A program made the position numbers and the translations under genes. A stretch of 64,000 nucleotides of DNA from Paucibacter sp. KCTC 42545 (GTDB lineage: Bacteria > Pseudomonadota > Gammaproteobacteria > Burkholderiales > Burkholderiaceae_C): positions 2,604,001-2,668,000 of the forward strand of contig NZ_CP013692.1 in assembly GCF_001477625.1 (NCBI RefSeq). The letters run 5' to 3'. Positions 63,675 to 64,000 of the stretch are shown one piece after another; the stretch's first letter is position 1; each line of letters starts with the position of its first letter. The notes beneath the pieces were generated by a model that had not been told where the DNA came from, did no database searches, and saw nothing but the letters and a program-made list of their open reading frames with translations.

Positions 63675-64000
63675 TCATGCCTCGTTCAGTAAAAACTCCG
63701 CCACGGCGGCGATTTGATCCGGCACCAGCAAGGTGGGCGCGTGGCCAACGCCGGCGAACTCACGCAGCGCCACGCGGGGGCCGCGCTGTGTCATGGCTTG
63801 GGCGGTTGCCGGCGACAGCAGGTCAGAGTCAGCGCCGCGCAGCAAGAGCGTCGGGCACGCAATCGCATCAAAAGCGCGCCACATCGCCGCCGAACCCATG
63901 GCGGCCAACTCGGCCGTGAAAGCGGCGAAAGGCTGGGCAATGGCCGGGTCGTAATGCAGCTTAAAGCCGTCGCCATCGGGCTTGAACATGGGCGCGGACA
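63675..64000 (-). CDS. Alpha/beta hydrolase, C-terminal part (cut by window edge)
   Basis: The frame stays open to the window edge. The visible ~108 residues have the late strands of an alpha/beta hydrolase (CPTLLLRGADSDLLSP) with the acid in GADSD, and the catalytic histidine in FAGVGHAPTLL. The nucleophile serine would be beyond the window. Substrate unknown. Confidence 0.82.
   Translation of the reverse strand, partial: SAPMFKPDGDGFKLHYDPAIAQPFAAFTAELAAMGSAAMWRAFDAIACPTLLLRGADSDLLSPATAQAMTQRGPRVALREFAGVGHAPTLLVPDQIAAVAEFLLNEA

Overview
The window is typical bacterial chromosome: dense coding, high GC, and almost no accessory DNA. Gene content and order point to a betaproteobacterium of the order Burkholderiales. 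The evidence is the smpB / ratA-rnfH / DUF4124 / guaB-guaA block, the exbB-exbD-lpxK-Trm112-kdsB-adk block, a PhaR regulator for polyhydroxyalkanoate storage, a short FixH-type CcoH, and cbb3 oxidase genes next to fnr and hemN. The Rubrivivax/Roseateles-like lineage is a guess from protein style and was not tested. No insertion sequence, prophage, CRISPR array or plasmid function was seen.

Layout. (1) 1-2.6 kb, plus strand: ppiA (cut by the window edge), ppiB, lpxH and mtfA, all overlapping. (2) 2.7-10.2 kb: clpS-clpA, a cold-shock gene, a short hibernation factor, and two unrelated NADP isocitrate dehydrogenases in tandem. (3) 10.3-22.5 kb: a low-oxygen respiration island. Minus-strand ccoI-ccoS-ccoN-ccoO-ccoQ-ccoP-ccoG-ccoH plus a small membrane protein lies beside divergent hemN and fnr, with FNR-like boxes at the fnr/hemN gap and upstream of ccoI. 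(4) 22.7-29.9 kb: sodB, xseA, a first exbB-exbD pair with lpxK, Trm112 and kdsB, then adk and a short-chain dehydrogenase behind a strong palindromic operator. (5) 29.9-39.5 kb: three tandem structured repeats, then a second Ton system (tonB, exbB, two exbD, TPR protein) and a TPR/aspartyl-hydroxylase gene next to a large TonB-dependent receptor. (6) 39.5-46.2 kb: a four-gene peptide-type ABC transporter. (7) 46.3-55 kb: ldcA, tadA, a small membrane protein, guaA, an MFS exporter, guaB, a DUF4124 protein, rnfH-ratA and smpB. (8) 55-64 kb: a cystathionine beta-lyase-like enzyme, rimO, phaR, an M13 peptidase, two identical tRNA-Val(GAC) genes, relA, and the end of an alpha/beta hydrolase.

How it fits together. 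The 10-22 kb region is a coherent microaerobic module: oxygen sensor (FNR), cbb3 oxidase, its copper ATPase and assembly factors, and the oxygen-independent haem enzyme. LpxH, LpxK and KdsB serve lipid A and Kdo synthesis. The 30-39 kb region looks like an outer-membrane uptake module. LdcA beside a peptide transporter suggests, but does not prove, cell-wall peptide recycling.

The least explained signals are the tandem hairpin repeats at 29926-30110 (one stem keeps pairing through a compensatory change), a perfect palindrome that overlaps the 3' end of one tRNA-Val gene, a substrate-binding lipoprotein with an extra C-terminal membrane segment, and an atypical cysteine-bearing TonB C-terminus. 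I found no clearly new multi-gene system.
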